From Acidimicrobiia bacterium (GTDB taxonomy: Bacteria > Actinomycetota > Acidimicrobiia > Acidimicrobiales > Hopanoidiivorantaceae): a stretch of 34,660 bases of DNA. The stretch spans positions 1-34,660 of the forward strand of contig JAHRAM010000026.1 of the NCBI GenBank assembly GCA_020027305.1, in the 5' to 3' direction. A model generated the notes under the pieces. The model was not told the origin of the DNA and ran no database searches. It saw nothing but the letters and a program-made list of their open reading frames with translations. The position numbers were made by a program, and so were the translations under genes. Numbering within the stretch: the first letter of the stretch is position 1; the number at the start of each line of letters is the position of its first letter. This document shows, one piece after another, positions 7,216 to 14,640 of the stretch.

Positions 7216-9954
7216 ATGCCAAAAGAAACGAGCTCAAAAGAAGTTGAGTTAGACCCAAAGTTGCCGACCTTGCTGTTGTTTGACGGGCATTCAATGGCAC
7301 ATCGTGCTTTTCATGGAACCCGTCCGCTCAGCACTGCTTCGGGGCAGCTGACGAATATGTTGGTGGGGTTTTTAAATTCCTTCTTTCGGATTTATCGCGA
7401 CTATAGCCCAACTAAAACTGCTGTGTGCTTTGACCTACCTGAGCCAACATTTCGTCACAAGCAATTCAAAGAATACAAAGCTAACCGCGACAAACCACCC
7501 GATGAGTTTATCGAACAACTTGGGTTGCTCCACGAAATCTTAGGTGCTCTTGGCATTCCAGTTGTTGAGCGAGGGGGATTTGAGGCTGATGACCTGCTGG
7601 CAACGTTGGCACATCAAGGGCGAAAAAACAAAAACAATGTGGTTGTGGTTACTGGCGACCGTGATTGTTTTCAGCTGGTTGCTGACCCCTTTATAAAAAT
7701 TCTCTACACTCCAAGTCAAGGTTCACCAAAATTGCTAGACGACGCAGGTGTAAAAGAAAAGATGGGCGTAAAGCCCGAAGTCTATATTCAATATGCTGCC
7801 ATGAAAGGCGATACCTCAGACAATCTGCCAGGGGTTGCTGGAGTGGGTGAAAAAACTGCAGTTGCCCTCATTCAAACTTATGGCAATATCAAAGGAATAT
7901 ATGAGGCGCTCGAAAAAGAGCTCAAGCAAGAAAAACCTTCCAAAGATTCGCCGCTAAAACCGAGGGTGAAAGAGTCGCTTTCAAACAGCCGTGACATCAT
8001 TGATAGAAATCTTGAACTAATGAAGCTGAAAACCGATGTGGAACTCAAGGTGAAATATTCTGAGCTAGCAAAAGGGGAGTTTAAGCAAACTGAAGTAGAC
8101 AGACTTTTCAATCTTTTAGAGCTCAAAAAATTTGACAAAGATTTGGCGACAATATTTTCACACACAATAGAGCAAGCAACTGAATTTGAATCAGTGGAAA
8201 GTGGGATTGAAGAAGCTGACATGGCAGACCTGCTTTCAAAAATCCAAGAAGCTAAGAAAATTCTCCAAGTATCAGTAGCTGGCAATTGGACAAACGAATT
8301 TGAAGGATTTTCGCTCGGGCTTTTAGATAAAGGAAAATGCAAAGCTACGTGGATACCTTCTAGTGCAATTAAACAAAACAAAAAAGCTCTAAAAGCAGTA
8401 TTTGAAAAAGCAAACGCCCAAATAATCGCACATGACATAAAGCCACTGGTGCTTGAAATACTCCACTATGGAATAAATATTCCAAACCTCCACTTTGACA
8501 CACGGATTGCTGCCTACTTGATCGACCCACAAGACAGACGAACCACCCTTACAGATTTGGCACAAAAATTTGGTGGCGTTTCCCTTAAAGACAATGAAAG
8601 CGGAGATTCTGCCAAAACCGCACAACTGGAATTGCAAGAAGTTGACCCTAAAGGCGATTCCCAACTTGAAGTCGCTGCTCTTCTTAAAATCTACAGCCCT
8701 TTAAGGCAAGAGCTTTCAAAGCTACAGGAGCTTTCACTCTATGAAAGTATGGAGCTTCCGCTTGTAAAGGTACTTGCCAAAATGGAACACTTCGGGATTG
8801 CAGTTGATGAGGCTGAACTCAAATCTCTGAAAGCCAAACTTGAAACTGAAGCGTCCCAACACAAAAAAGCAGTTCTAAAAGCAGCTGGTAAAGAGTTCAA
8901 TGTGAACTCTACGAAAGAATTGGCACAAGTTTTGTTTGAAGATTTGAAACTGCCACCCCAGAAAAAAACAAAGACAGGATATTCAACTGATGCTGGCACG
9001 CTTGAAAAACTAGCTGGCAAACATGAAATCATTGAACATCTTTCCAATTATCGAAGTGCTGAAAAACTTCGTTCAACCTATGGTGAGGGATTGCTAAAAG
9101 AAATTGCACCAGATGGAAGGATACATGCAACCTTCAACCAAACCGTAGCTCGCACAGGCAGGTTAAGTTCAGATGCACCGAACTTGCACAACATTCCTAT
9201 TCGCACTGAGCAAGGAAGGGAATTTCGCAAAGTCTTTATCGCAACACGCGGGCATGAATTGCTTGTTGCAGACTATAACCAGATTGAGCTCAGATGTGTG
9301 GCACATTTAAGCGGCGACCCTAATCTCATTGAGGCATTTAAGACTGGTGAAGACATTCATTCCAGCGTGGCAGCTCGAGTTTTTGGAGAGATCCCTGTTC
9401 CCAAAGCTCGGCGCGAGCAAGCAAAAATGATTTCCTATGGGCTAATGTATGGAATGGAAGCGTTTGGTTTAGGCCAGCGTTTAAACATTCCTCAATCAGA
9501 AGCTGGTGAAATCTTAAAGAGTTTTTTTGATGCCTATCCCAGCATTCGCAAATACATGGATAAAACGGTAGAGACCACCAAAAAACTTGGATACACAGAA
9601 ACCCTGTTTGGGCGGAGGCGGTATATCCCTGAGCTTACTTCTGGCAATCCCCAAGTTAGGGCAGCAGCTACTCGCCAAGCAATGAACTCTGGCATTCAAG
9701 GGCTGGCTGCTGACATATTCAAATATGCCCTTATCAAAATTAACAACAAGCTGGAAGAAAAAAATCTAGAGAGCCGGCTGGTGCTTCAAGTTCACGATGA
9801 GGTGATTTTAGAAGTTCCAACTGGGAAGGCAAACAATGAAAAAGAGGTAGCTAAAAATATTGTGGTTACAGAGATGGAAGGAGCTACTCAATTAGATGTT
9901 CCACTTGTTGTTGAAGTGACTTCTGGGAAAACTTGGGCAGATGCAAAAGGCTAA
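7216..9954 (+). CDS. polA: DNA polymerase I
   Basis: Repairs gaps and replaces RNA primers. Domains in order: 5'-3' exonuclease (about 1-310, with FDLPEPTFRH and GDTSDNLPGVAGVGEKTA), a degenerate 3'-5' exonuclease-like region (about 330-510), and the family A polymerase (about 540-912). Motif A is ADYNQIELR with Asp686; motif B is RREQAKMISYGLMYG with Tyr741; motif C is QVHDEVILEVP with Asp861. I see no D-x-E metal-binding motif in the middle region, so proofreading is probably lost, as in several Gram-positive PolI enzymes. Length of 912 fits. The start is ATG at 7216; the ribosome binding site is weak. rpsA follows 18 bases later. Confidence 0.96.
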   Translation: MPKETSSKEVELDPKLPTLLLFDGHSMAHRAFHGTRPLSTASGQLTNMLVGFLNSFFRIYRDYSPTKTAVCFDLPEPTFRHKQFKEYKANRDKPPDEFIEQLGLLHEILGALGIPVVERGGFEADDLLATLAHQGRKNKNNVVVVTGDRDCFQLVADPFIKILYTPSQGSPKLLDDAGVKEKMGVKPEVYIQYAAMKGDTSDNLPGVAGVGEKTAVALIQTYGNIKGIYEALEKELKQEKPSKDSPLKPRVKESLSNSRDIIDRNLELMKLKTDVELKVKYSELAKGEFKQTEVDRLFNLLELKKFDKDLATIFSHTIEQATEFESVESGIEEADMADLLSKIQEAKKILQVSVAGNWTNEFEGFSLGLLDKGKCKATWIPSSAIKQNKKALKAVFEKANAQIIAHDIKPLVLEILHYGINIPNLHFDTRIAAYLIDPQDRRTTLTDLAQKFGGVSLKDNESGDSAKTAQLELQEVDPKGDSQLEVAALLKIYSPLRQELSKLQELSLYESMELPLVKVLAKMEHFGIAVDEAELKSLKAKLETEASQHKKAVLKAAGKEFNVNSTKELAQVLFEDLKLPPQKKTKTGYSTDAGTLEKLAGKHEIIEHLSNYRSAEKLRSTYGEGLLKEIAPDGRIHATFNQTVARTGRLSSDAPNLHNIPIRTEQGREFRKVFIATRGHELLVADYNQIELRCVAHLSGDPNLIEAFKTGEDIHSSVAARVFGEIPVPKARREQAKMISYGLMYGMEAFGLGQRLNIPQSEAGEILKSFFDAYPSIRKYMDKTVETTKKLGYTETLFGRRRYIPELTSGNPQVRAAATRQAMNSGIQGLAADIFKYALIKINNKLEEKNLESRLVLQVHDEVILEVPTGKANNEKEVAKNIVVTEMEGATQLDVPLVVEVTSGKTWADAKG

Positions 9955-9972
9955 GGTAGCACAAAGACCAAT

Positions 9973-11610
9973 ATGGAGGCTAGAATAAAACTGACAACCA
10001 AAGATAGGAACAAACACAAAAATTTAAATAAAAAAATGGAAGACAACAACATAGCTACTTTAACATCTGACACTACTACCGGCGACACAACTGAAGACAA
10101 CACAATTGAATATAGCGACATCGTTGAAGATGATGTTGGCGATGGGCTCGCTGAAGCCTATGAAAACAAAGTAGTTCTTGTAAAAGATGGTCAGCTGGTT
10201 TCTGGCAAAGTTGTAAAAATCAATCCCTATGAAGTGTTGGTTGACATTGGCTATAAATCAGAAGGGGTAATCCCGCAAAAAGAACTTGCCATCCGCCAAG
10301 ATGTTGACCCCGGAAGCTTAGTATCGGTAGGTGAAGAAATTGAGGCCCTAGTTCTTCAAAAAGAAGATAGAGAGGGGCGTTTAGTGCTTTCCAAAAAGCG
10401 AGCATCTTATGAAAAAGCATGGTCGCGCATTGAAGAGCTAAAGAAAGCCAACGAACTTATTAAAGGTGTTGTCATAGAAGTTGTGAATGGAGGGCTCATT
10501 GTAGACATTGGCATCAGAGGCTTCCTTCCTGCCTCGCTGGTTGAACTGCGCCGAGTAACAAAGCTAGATGACTTTCTAGGGCAAGAGATTGAAGCAAAGA
10601 TTTTAGAGTTTGACAAGCAACGGCGAAATGTGGTTTTGTCTAGGCGAGCATGGTTGGAAGAAACCCAACGAGAAAAACGCGAGGCTCTTATGGAAAATTT
10701 GATGCCAGGCGATGTGCAAGAAGGTGTTGTAACATCCATAGTTGATTTTGGGGTGTTTGTGGATTTAGGGTTGATGGATGGATTGGTTCACGTTTCTGAA
10801 CTTTCATGGAAGCGGATTGAGCACCCTTCAGAAGTGGTTTCAGTTGGCGACAAAATAAAAGTGCGTGTGCTTGGGGTAGATTCTGAGCTAGAGAGAATCG
10901 CACTATCACTCCGTGCTACTCAGCAGGGGCCTTGGGTGGAGTTTGCAGAAACTCATAAAGTGGGCGACCTAGTTTATGGTCGAGTTACAAAGCTGGTAGC
11001 TTTTGGAGCTTTCATTCAGGTTGGCGATGATGTTGATGGCTTGGTTCATATCACTGAGATGGCACACCATCGAGTGGAATCTCCTGGTGAAGTGGTTTCG
11101 CCTGGAGAAGAGCTTTGGGTAAAGATTGTAGAAATAGATGTGTCGCGCCGCCGCATTGGTCTTTCAATAAGGCAAGCTATGGAAGGTGGGGAAGTAGCGG
11201 TGGAATATCAATCAGCATTTGGAAATTCCACAGAAGCGGAAGATGGCGATAAAAGTGACAGCGAAGGTATAGATATAGAAAATAGCGAAGATATTAAAAA
11301 CATTGAAGATCTAGAAGGCTCAAAAAATATAGACACTAAAGAATATACAGAAAATGAACATACAGAAAAAGAATATACAGAAAAAGAATATATAGAAGAC
11401 AACGCAGAAAAAGATATGGGCGAAGAAAATCCTGAAGTGGTTAATTTTGAAGCACCCACATTGAGCCCAGATGAAGAAGTTAAAGAAGCTACTTCTATAG
11501 AAACCTCAGCAGAAAATAACAGTGAGGTAGGCGAAGAAAGTGAAACCACTGAAGAAACTGCCGACGAATCTGAAATCAGTGCCAACTCTGCTGAAGAAGA
11601 AAACAATTAG
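9973..11610 (+). CDS. rpsA: 30S ribosomal protein S1
   Basis: Binds mRNA on the small subunit and helps initiation. Four S1 (OB-fold) repeats are seen at about residues 73-142, 158-227, 243-314 and 329-400; the third and fourth have the strong motifs DFGVFVDLG and AFGAFIQVG followed by GLVHVSE/GLVHITE. Four repeats are typical for actinobacterial and other Gram-positive S1, against six in E. coli. A long Glu-rich tail (about 401-545) contains four 5-residue repeats E-Y-T-E-K (about 457-476), encoded by 15-base tandem repeats. ATG at 10036 (residue 22) is an alternative start; the first 21 residues are basic and not obviously part of the family. Neither start has a clear Shine-Dalgarno. Confidence 0.93.
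   Translation: MEARIKLTTKDRNKHKNLNKKMEDNNIATLTSDTTTGDTTEDNTIEYSDIVEDDVGDGLAEAYENKVVLVKDGQLVSGKVVKINPYEVLVDIGYKSEGVIPQKELAIRQDVDPGSLVSVGEEIEALVLQKEDREGRLVLSKKRASYEKAWSRIEELKKANELIKGVVIEVVNGGLIVDIGIRGFLPASLVELRRVTKLDDFLGQEIEAKILEFDKQRRNVVLSRRAWLEETQREKREALMENLMPGDVQEGVVTSIVDFGVFVDLGLMDGLVHVSELSWKRIEHPSEVVSVGDKIKVRVLGVDSELERIALSLRATQQGPWVEFAETHKVGDLVYGRVTKLVAFGAFIQVGDDVDGLVHITEMAHHRVESPGEVVSPGEELWVKIVEIDVSRRRIGLSIRQAMEGGEVAVEYQSAFGNSTEAEDGDKSDSEGIDIENSEDIKNIEDLEGSKNIDTKEYTENEHTEKEYTEKEYIEDNAEKDMGEENPEVVNFEAPTLSPDEEVKEATSIETSAENNSEVGEESETTEETADESEISANSAEEENN
11341..11400 (+). repeat. Four 15-bp tandem repeats in the rpsA tail
   Basis: Units begin at 11341, 11356, 11371 and 11386. The consensus is GAATATACAGAAAAA, encoding E-Y-T-E-K. 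The second unit has CAT in place of TAT and the last unit is more diverged. They lie in the acidic tail of S1. Confidence 0.9.
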
Positions 11611-11660
11611 CCACTAAAAATATTGCATTAACAAAAACCGCAAGTCAGCAAAAACAAAAA

Positions 11661-12362
11661 ATGCCAGACGCAACTGTTAAAACACCAACGGGGGATATGG
11701 ATGTTGCTATATTTGAACCACCAGCAAAACCAAAAACAGCAGTTATTGTTGTTCAAGAAGCATTTGGTTTGAACGGACACATCAGAAATGTGGCAGAGCG
11801 AGTAAGCCAAGCTGGGCATTATGCAATTGCTCCTGATCTTTATCACCGCCACGAAGATTCGCTTGCAGATTATGATGACCTTGAGAAAGCCTTGGGGCTA
11901 ATGGTCACACTTGATGATGGCGATATATTAGATGATGTTGAAGCAACCATTGCCCACCTTGAAGGTGAAGGCTTTTCGCGTGAAGCAATCGGCATAGTGG
12001 GGTTTTGCATGGGGGGCAGGATTGTCTTTCTAACCGCCCTCAATAAAAATATTGGAGCAGGAGTTTCTTTTTATGGTGGAGGCATCGTGACAGAAAACAT
12101 TAACGGCACTGAAGCACTGACTCCTAAAGCGACAAACCTAAAAGCTCCGTGGCTAGGATTTTTCGGCGATATGGATTCAATGATTCCAACCGAAGGGGTA
12201 GAAGAATTACAGGCTGCCCTAGAAGGAACAGAGCATCAAATTATTCGCTACGCCGATGCCGACCATGGCTTTCACTGTGACGAAAGAGAAAGTTTTGATG
12301 AAGCAGCATCTGCTGACGCTTGGCAAAAAACGCTTGACTGGTTTGCCAGCAACTTTAAATAA
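11661..12362 (+). CDS. Dienelactone hydrolase family protein
   Basis: Alpha/beta hydrolase with a cysteine nucleophile. Members open dienelactones in chlorocatechol breakdown, but most homologues act on unknown esters or lactones. Visible residues: Glu33 in VQEAFGLN, nucleophile Cys116 in GFCMGGR, Asp172 in GDMDSMIP, and His202 in DADHGFH. The 233-residue length is right for the family. It follows rpsA by 50 bases on the same strand but has no evident functional link with it. No aromatic-degradation genes are nearby, so the substrate cannot be given. Confidence 0.88.
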   Translation: MPDATVKTPTGDMDVAIFEPPAKPKTAVIVVQEAFGLNGHIRNVAERVSQAGHYAIAPDLYHRHEDSLADYDDLEKALGLMVTLDDGDILDDVEATIAHLEGEGFSREAIGIVGFCMGGRIVFLTALNKNIGAGVSFYGGGIVTENINGTEALTPKATNLKAPWLGFFGDMDSMIPTEGVEELQAALEGTEHQIIRYADADHGFHCDERESFDEAASADAWQKTLDWFASNFK

Positions 12363-12420
12363 ATAAGAATTAGAACTCAAACATTTTAAGGGCATATATT
12401 TCGCGTTTATTTAATTTGCA

Positions 12421-12590
12421 ATTTCAAGTAGTGTTTCAAATTGAAATTGCATTTTAAAGTCGAAACCGTATTTCAAAGTTAAGATTATAGTCAAAATCAA
12501 AGCTATATTTCAAAATTGAAACTATATTTCAAAGTTTCAACTGCATCCGATCTATCCGAAAGTTAAAATTACATTTCAAAATTAGCTACC
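12421..12590. repeat. AT-rich degenerate repeats with about 19-bp period
   Basis: The gap between the dienelactone hydrolase gene and the next gene holds repeated ATTTCAAA(R)TTGAAAC-like units. Related units begin at about 12433, 12451, 12470, 12507, 12526 and 12573; several intervals are 18-19 bases or close to multiples of that. Some units are partly palindromic (TTTCAAATTGAAA). No gene is seen in this spacer. Confidence 0.6.
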
Positions 12591-12629
12591 AAATTCAAAA
12601 CACCTCTACAACTTTTCTAAAATAAAGTT

Positions 12630-13382
12630 GTGGCAAAAAATGAATCTCTAAATGTGGTCGTATATGGCTCTGGTGTAATGGGTTCTGGTATTGCCCAAGT
12701 TCTGGCAGTTGCAGGTCACTCAGTTATAGGTTTTGACATATCTAAAGATGTTGTAGAAGTAGCCACAGAATCAATTGATACTGGCAGGTATGGAGTCAAG
12801 AGCAGTGTGGAGAGAGGAAAGTTAACCAAAGAAGAGGCTGAAGCTGCCCTGAAACGTGTGACATTCACAACAGATAGTAACTGCCTATCAAATGCAGATA
12901 TTGTTATAGAGGCAGTTCCAGAAGTTTTTGACTTAAAAATTCGCCTGTTTAAAGAGTTTGATAACACAACTCCAAAAGACTGCATTCTTGCCACAAATTC
13001 CAGTGGGTATTCCGTTTCGGCACTTGCGGCCGTAACAGAACGCCCCGAAAAAGTCATCGGCTGGCATTGGGGTTCGCCTGTTCCTGTCATAAAACTTTCA
13101 GAAATCATTCGTGGAAAAGAAACTTCTGACAAAACAGTTGATACCGTAGTGGCACTGGCAACTGAAGCAGGCAAAAATCCAATCGTCATCGCTGACACAT
13201 TCACACACTGGGGTTATGTTACCAACCGTGTCTACTTCGCCATGGTTGCTGAAGCAAATCGTGTAGTTGAAGAAGGCATCGCAACCAGAGAAGAGGTTGA
13301 CCAACTAATGATGGATGCTTTTCGCTGGCCAACAGGGCCTTATGGAATGGTAGCAGGCGCTGGAAGCGGTTGGAAAAAATAA
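12630..13382 (+). CDS. 3-hydroxyacyl-CoA dehydrogenase-like protein
   Basis: NAD-dependent oxidoreductase of the 3-hydroxyacyl-CoA dehydrogenase family, normally acting in beta-oxidation or in acyl-CoA fermentation-type steps. The N-terminal nucleotide-binding motif is YGSGVMGSGIAQ (about 12-23). The catalytic His146 lies in I-G-W-H-W-G-S-P-V and Glu158 in KLSEII; canonical enzymes have H-F-F-N-P-V instead of H-W-G-S-P-V. The C-terminal domain (about 190-250) ends soon after RWPTGPYGM, so at 250 residues it is about 30-35 shorter than usual. Start is GTG at 12630, with no strong Shine-Dalgarno. The altered motif suggests a different substrate. Family sure, function uncertain. Confidence 0.82.
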   Translation: MAKNESLNVVVYGSGVMGSGIAQVLAVAGHSVIGFDISKDVVEVATESIDTGRYGVKSSVERGKLTKEEAEAALKRVTFTTDSNCLSNADIVIEAVPEVFDLKIRLFKEFDNTTPKDCILATNSSGYSVSALAAVTERPEKVIGWHWGSPVPVIKLSEIIRGKETSDKTVDTVVALATEAGKNPIVIADTFTHWGYVTNRVYFAMVAEANRVVEEGIATREEVDQLMMDAFRWPTGPYGMVAGAGSGWKK

Positions 13383-13521
13383 AGTGGCTGACAAAACAAA
13401 ATAGCTGCCAAAAATAATTTTTTTTAATCTACAAGTTATGAAAAGCTAAAGCTATGAGTTGTAAAATCCAAATCCAAGATTTCTAAAAAGCGAACTCAAC
13501 CATTGATAGAAGATTTCCCTT

Positions 13522-14619
13522 ATGAAAGCAGCACTACTAGAAAAACCTCAGACCGACCCAATAATGGTCGATGATGTTGAATGTAGCGACCCAGGCCCTG
13601 GCCAAGTTCGCATTGCCATATCTCACTGTGGGATATGCCATTCTGATTTGACCTTTTTTGAAATGGATGGCGCACAGGTTCCCATAGTGATGGGGCATGA
13701 AGCAGCTGGAACAGTTACTGCCATTGGGGCAGGTGTGACTTCACTTCGAGAGGGCGATTCAGTAATGTTGTCTCCCTTTGCTCCGTGTGATAGATGCTAT
13801 CATTGCGTGCGTGGAAATACAGTTTTGTGTGTGGAAGCAGCATCTATGTTTACGGGTGTGTTTCCCGATGGAACCTCACCCTTTTCAAGAAATGGAGAGT
13901 TAGTTTATCGCGGGCTAGGGGTTGGTGGTTTTGCCCAAGAAACAGTAGTGGGCGAAACTGCAGCAGTAAAAATTCCTGATGAGGTTCCTAGAAAAATTGC
14001 ATCAGTTATGGGGTGTGCTGTCCAAACTGGAGTAGGCGCTGTAATCAACACAGCAAAAGTTGAAGAGGGGGCAACTGTATTGATTATGGGGCTTGGCGGA
14101 ATTGGTATCTCGGTTTTGCTAGGAACACAATTGGCAGCTGCCAGCACTATGATTGTTTCTGACCCTGTGAAATCTCGTAGAGATAAAGCAATGGAACTAG
14201 GCGCAACTGTTGCAATAGACCCCACAGATGTTGATGTAGTAGAGTTCTCAAAAGATTTCACAGCAGGGTTTGGTGTTGATTATGCTTTTGACGCTGCTGG
14301 AAGCGCAAGGTTGCTTGAAACAGGGCTGAACGCAATTTGTAATGGTGGTACGACTGTTATGGTTGGAGCCCCCCCAGTAGAAGATGAGCTTAGAATTCCA
14401 GCTGTGGTTGCAATGCTAACCACCGAGAAAAAATTAATCGCTTCAATGTATGGAAGCGCCGACAGCAGACGTGAGGTGCCACGCCTCCTAGACCTTTATC
14501 GGCATGGAAAACTTGACTTAGAAGCCCTCATTACCAATCGCCGACCAATTGATGAAATCAATTTGGGGCTAGATGACATGCGGAAAGGCGAAGGCATCCG
14601 CACCATTTTAGAGTTTTAA
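13522..14619 (+). CDS. Zinc-dependent alcohol dehydrogenase
   Basis: Medium-chain dehydrogenase/reductase that oxidises an alcohol with NAD(P). The catalytic zinc ligands are Cys36 (SHCGICHSD), His59 (GHEAAG) and Cys165 (GCAVQTG). The structural zinc lobe has Cys89, Cys92, Cys95 and Cys103 (C-D-R-C-Y-H-C...C). The Rossmann motif GLGGIG is at 190-195. The 365-residue length matches class III-like and mycothiol- or NDMA-linked enzymes, but nothing here fixes the substrate. It lies 139 bases downstream of the 3-hydroxyacyl-CoA dehydrogenase-like gene and ends 21 bases from convergent hppA. Confidence 0.9.
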   Translation: MKAALLEKPQTDPIMVDDVECSDPGPGQVRIAISHCGICHSDLTFFEMDGAQVPIVMGHEAAGTVTAIGAGVTSLREGDSVMLSPFAPCDRCYHCVRGNTVLCVEAASMFTGVFPDGTSPFSRNGELVYRGLGVGGFAQETVVGETAAVKIPDEVPRKIASVMGCAVQTGVGAVINTAKVEEGATVLIMGLGGIGISVLLGTQLAAASTMIVSDPVKSRRDKAMELGATVAIDPTDVDVVEFSKDFTAGFGVDYAFDAAGSARLLETGLNAICNGGTTVMVGAPPVEDELRIPAVVAMLTTEKKLIASMYGSADSRREVPRLLDLYRHGKLDLEALITNRRPIDEINLGLDDMRKGEGIRTILEF

Positions 14620-14640
14620 ATGACGCAGCTCTTTAGCTCT

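Noticed and set aside
7040..7252. 70-codon frame spanning the tRNA-Leu
   Set aside because: It reads through a complete tRNA gene and into polA; not a plausible protein.
7878..8438. 186-codon open frame on the minus strand inside polA
   Set aside because: It is antisense to the conserved middle of polA, has a Ser/Phe-rich composition typical of a shadow frame, and resembles no family.
11208..11606. 132-codon Ser-rich open frame on the minus strand
   Set aside because: It mirrors the Glu-rich tail of S1; the Ser/Phe/Val bias comes from reading GAA-rich codons in reverse.
12421..12590. CRISPR array
   Set aside because: The units are diverged, AT-rich and have no constant spacer; no cas genes are near.
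14620..14640. Terminator between the alcohol dehydrogenase gene and hppA
   Set aside because: A short direct repeat (AGCTCTTT) is present, but no stable hairpin with a T-run.
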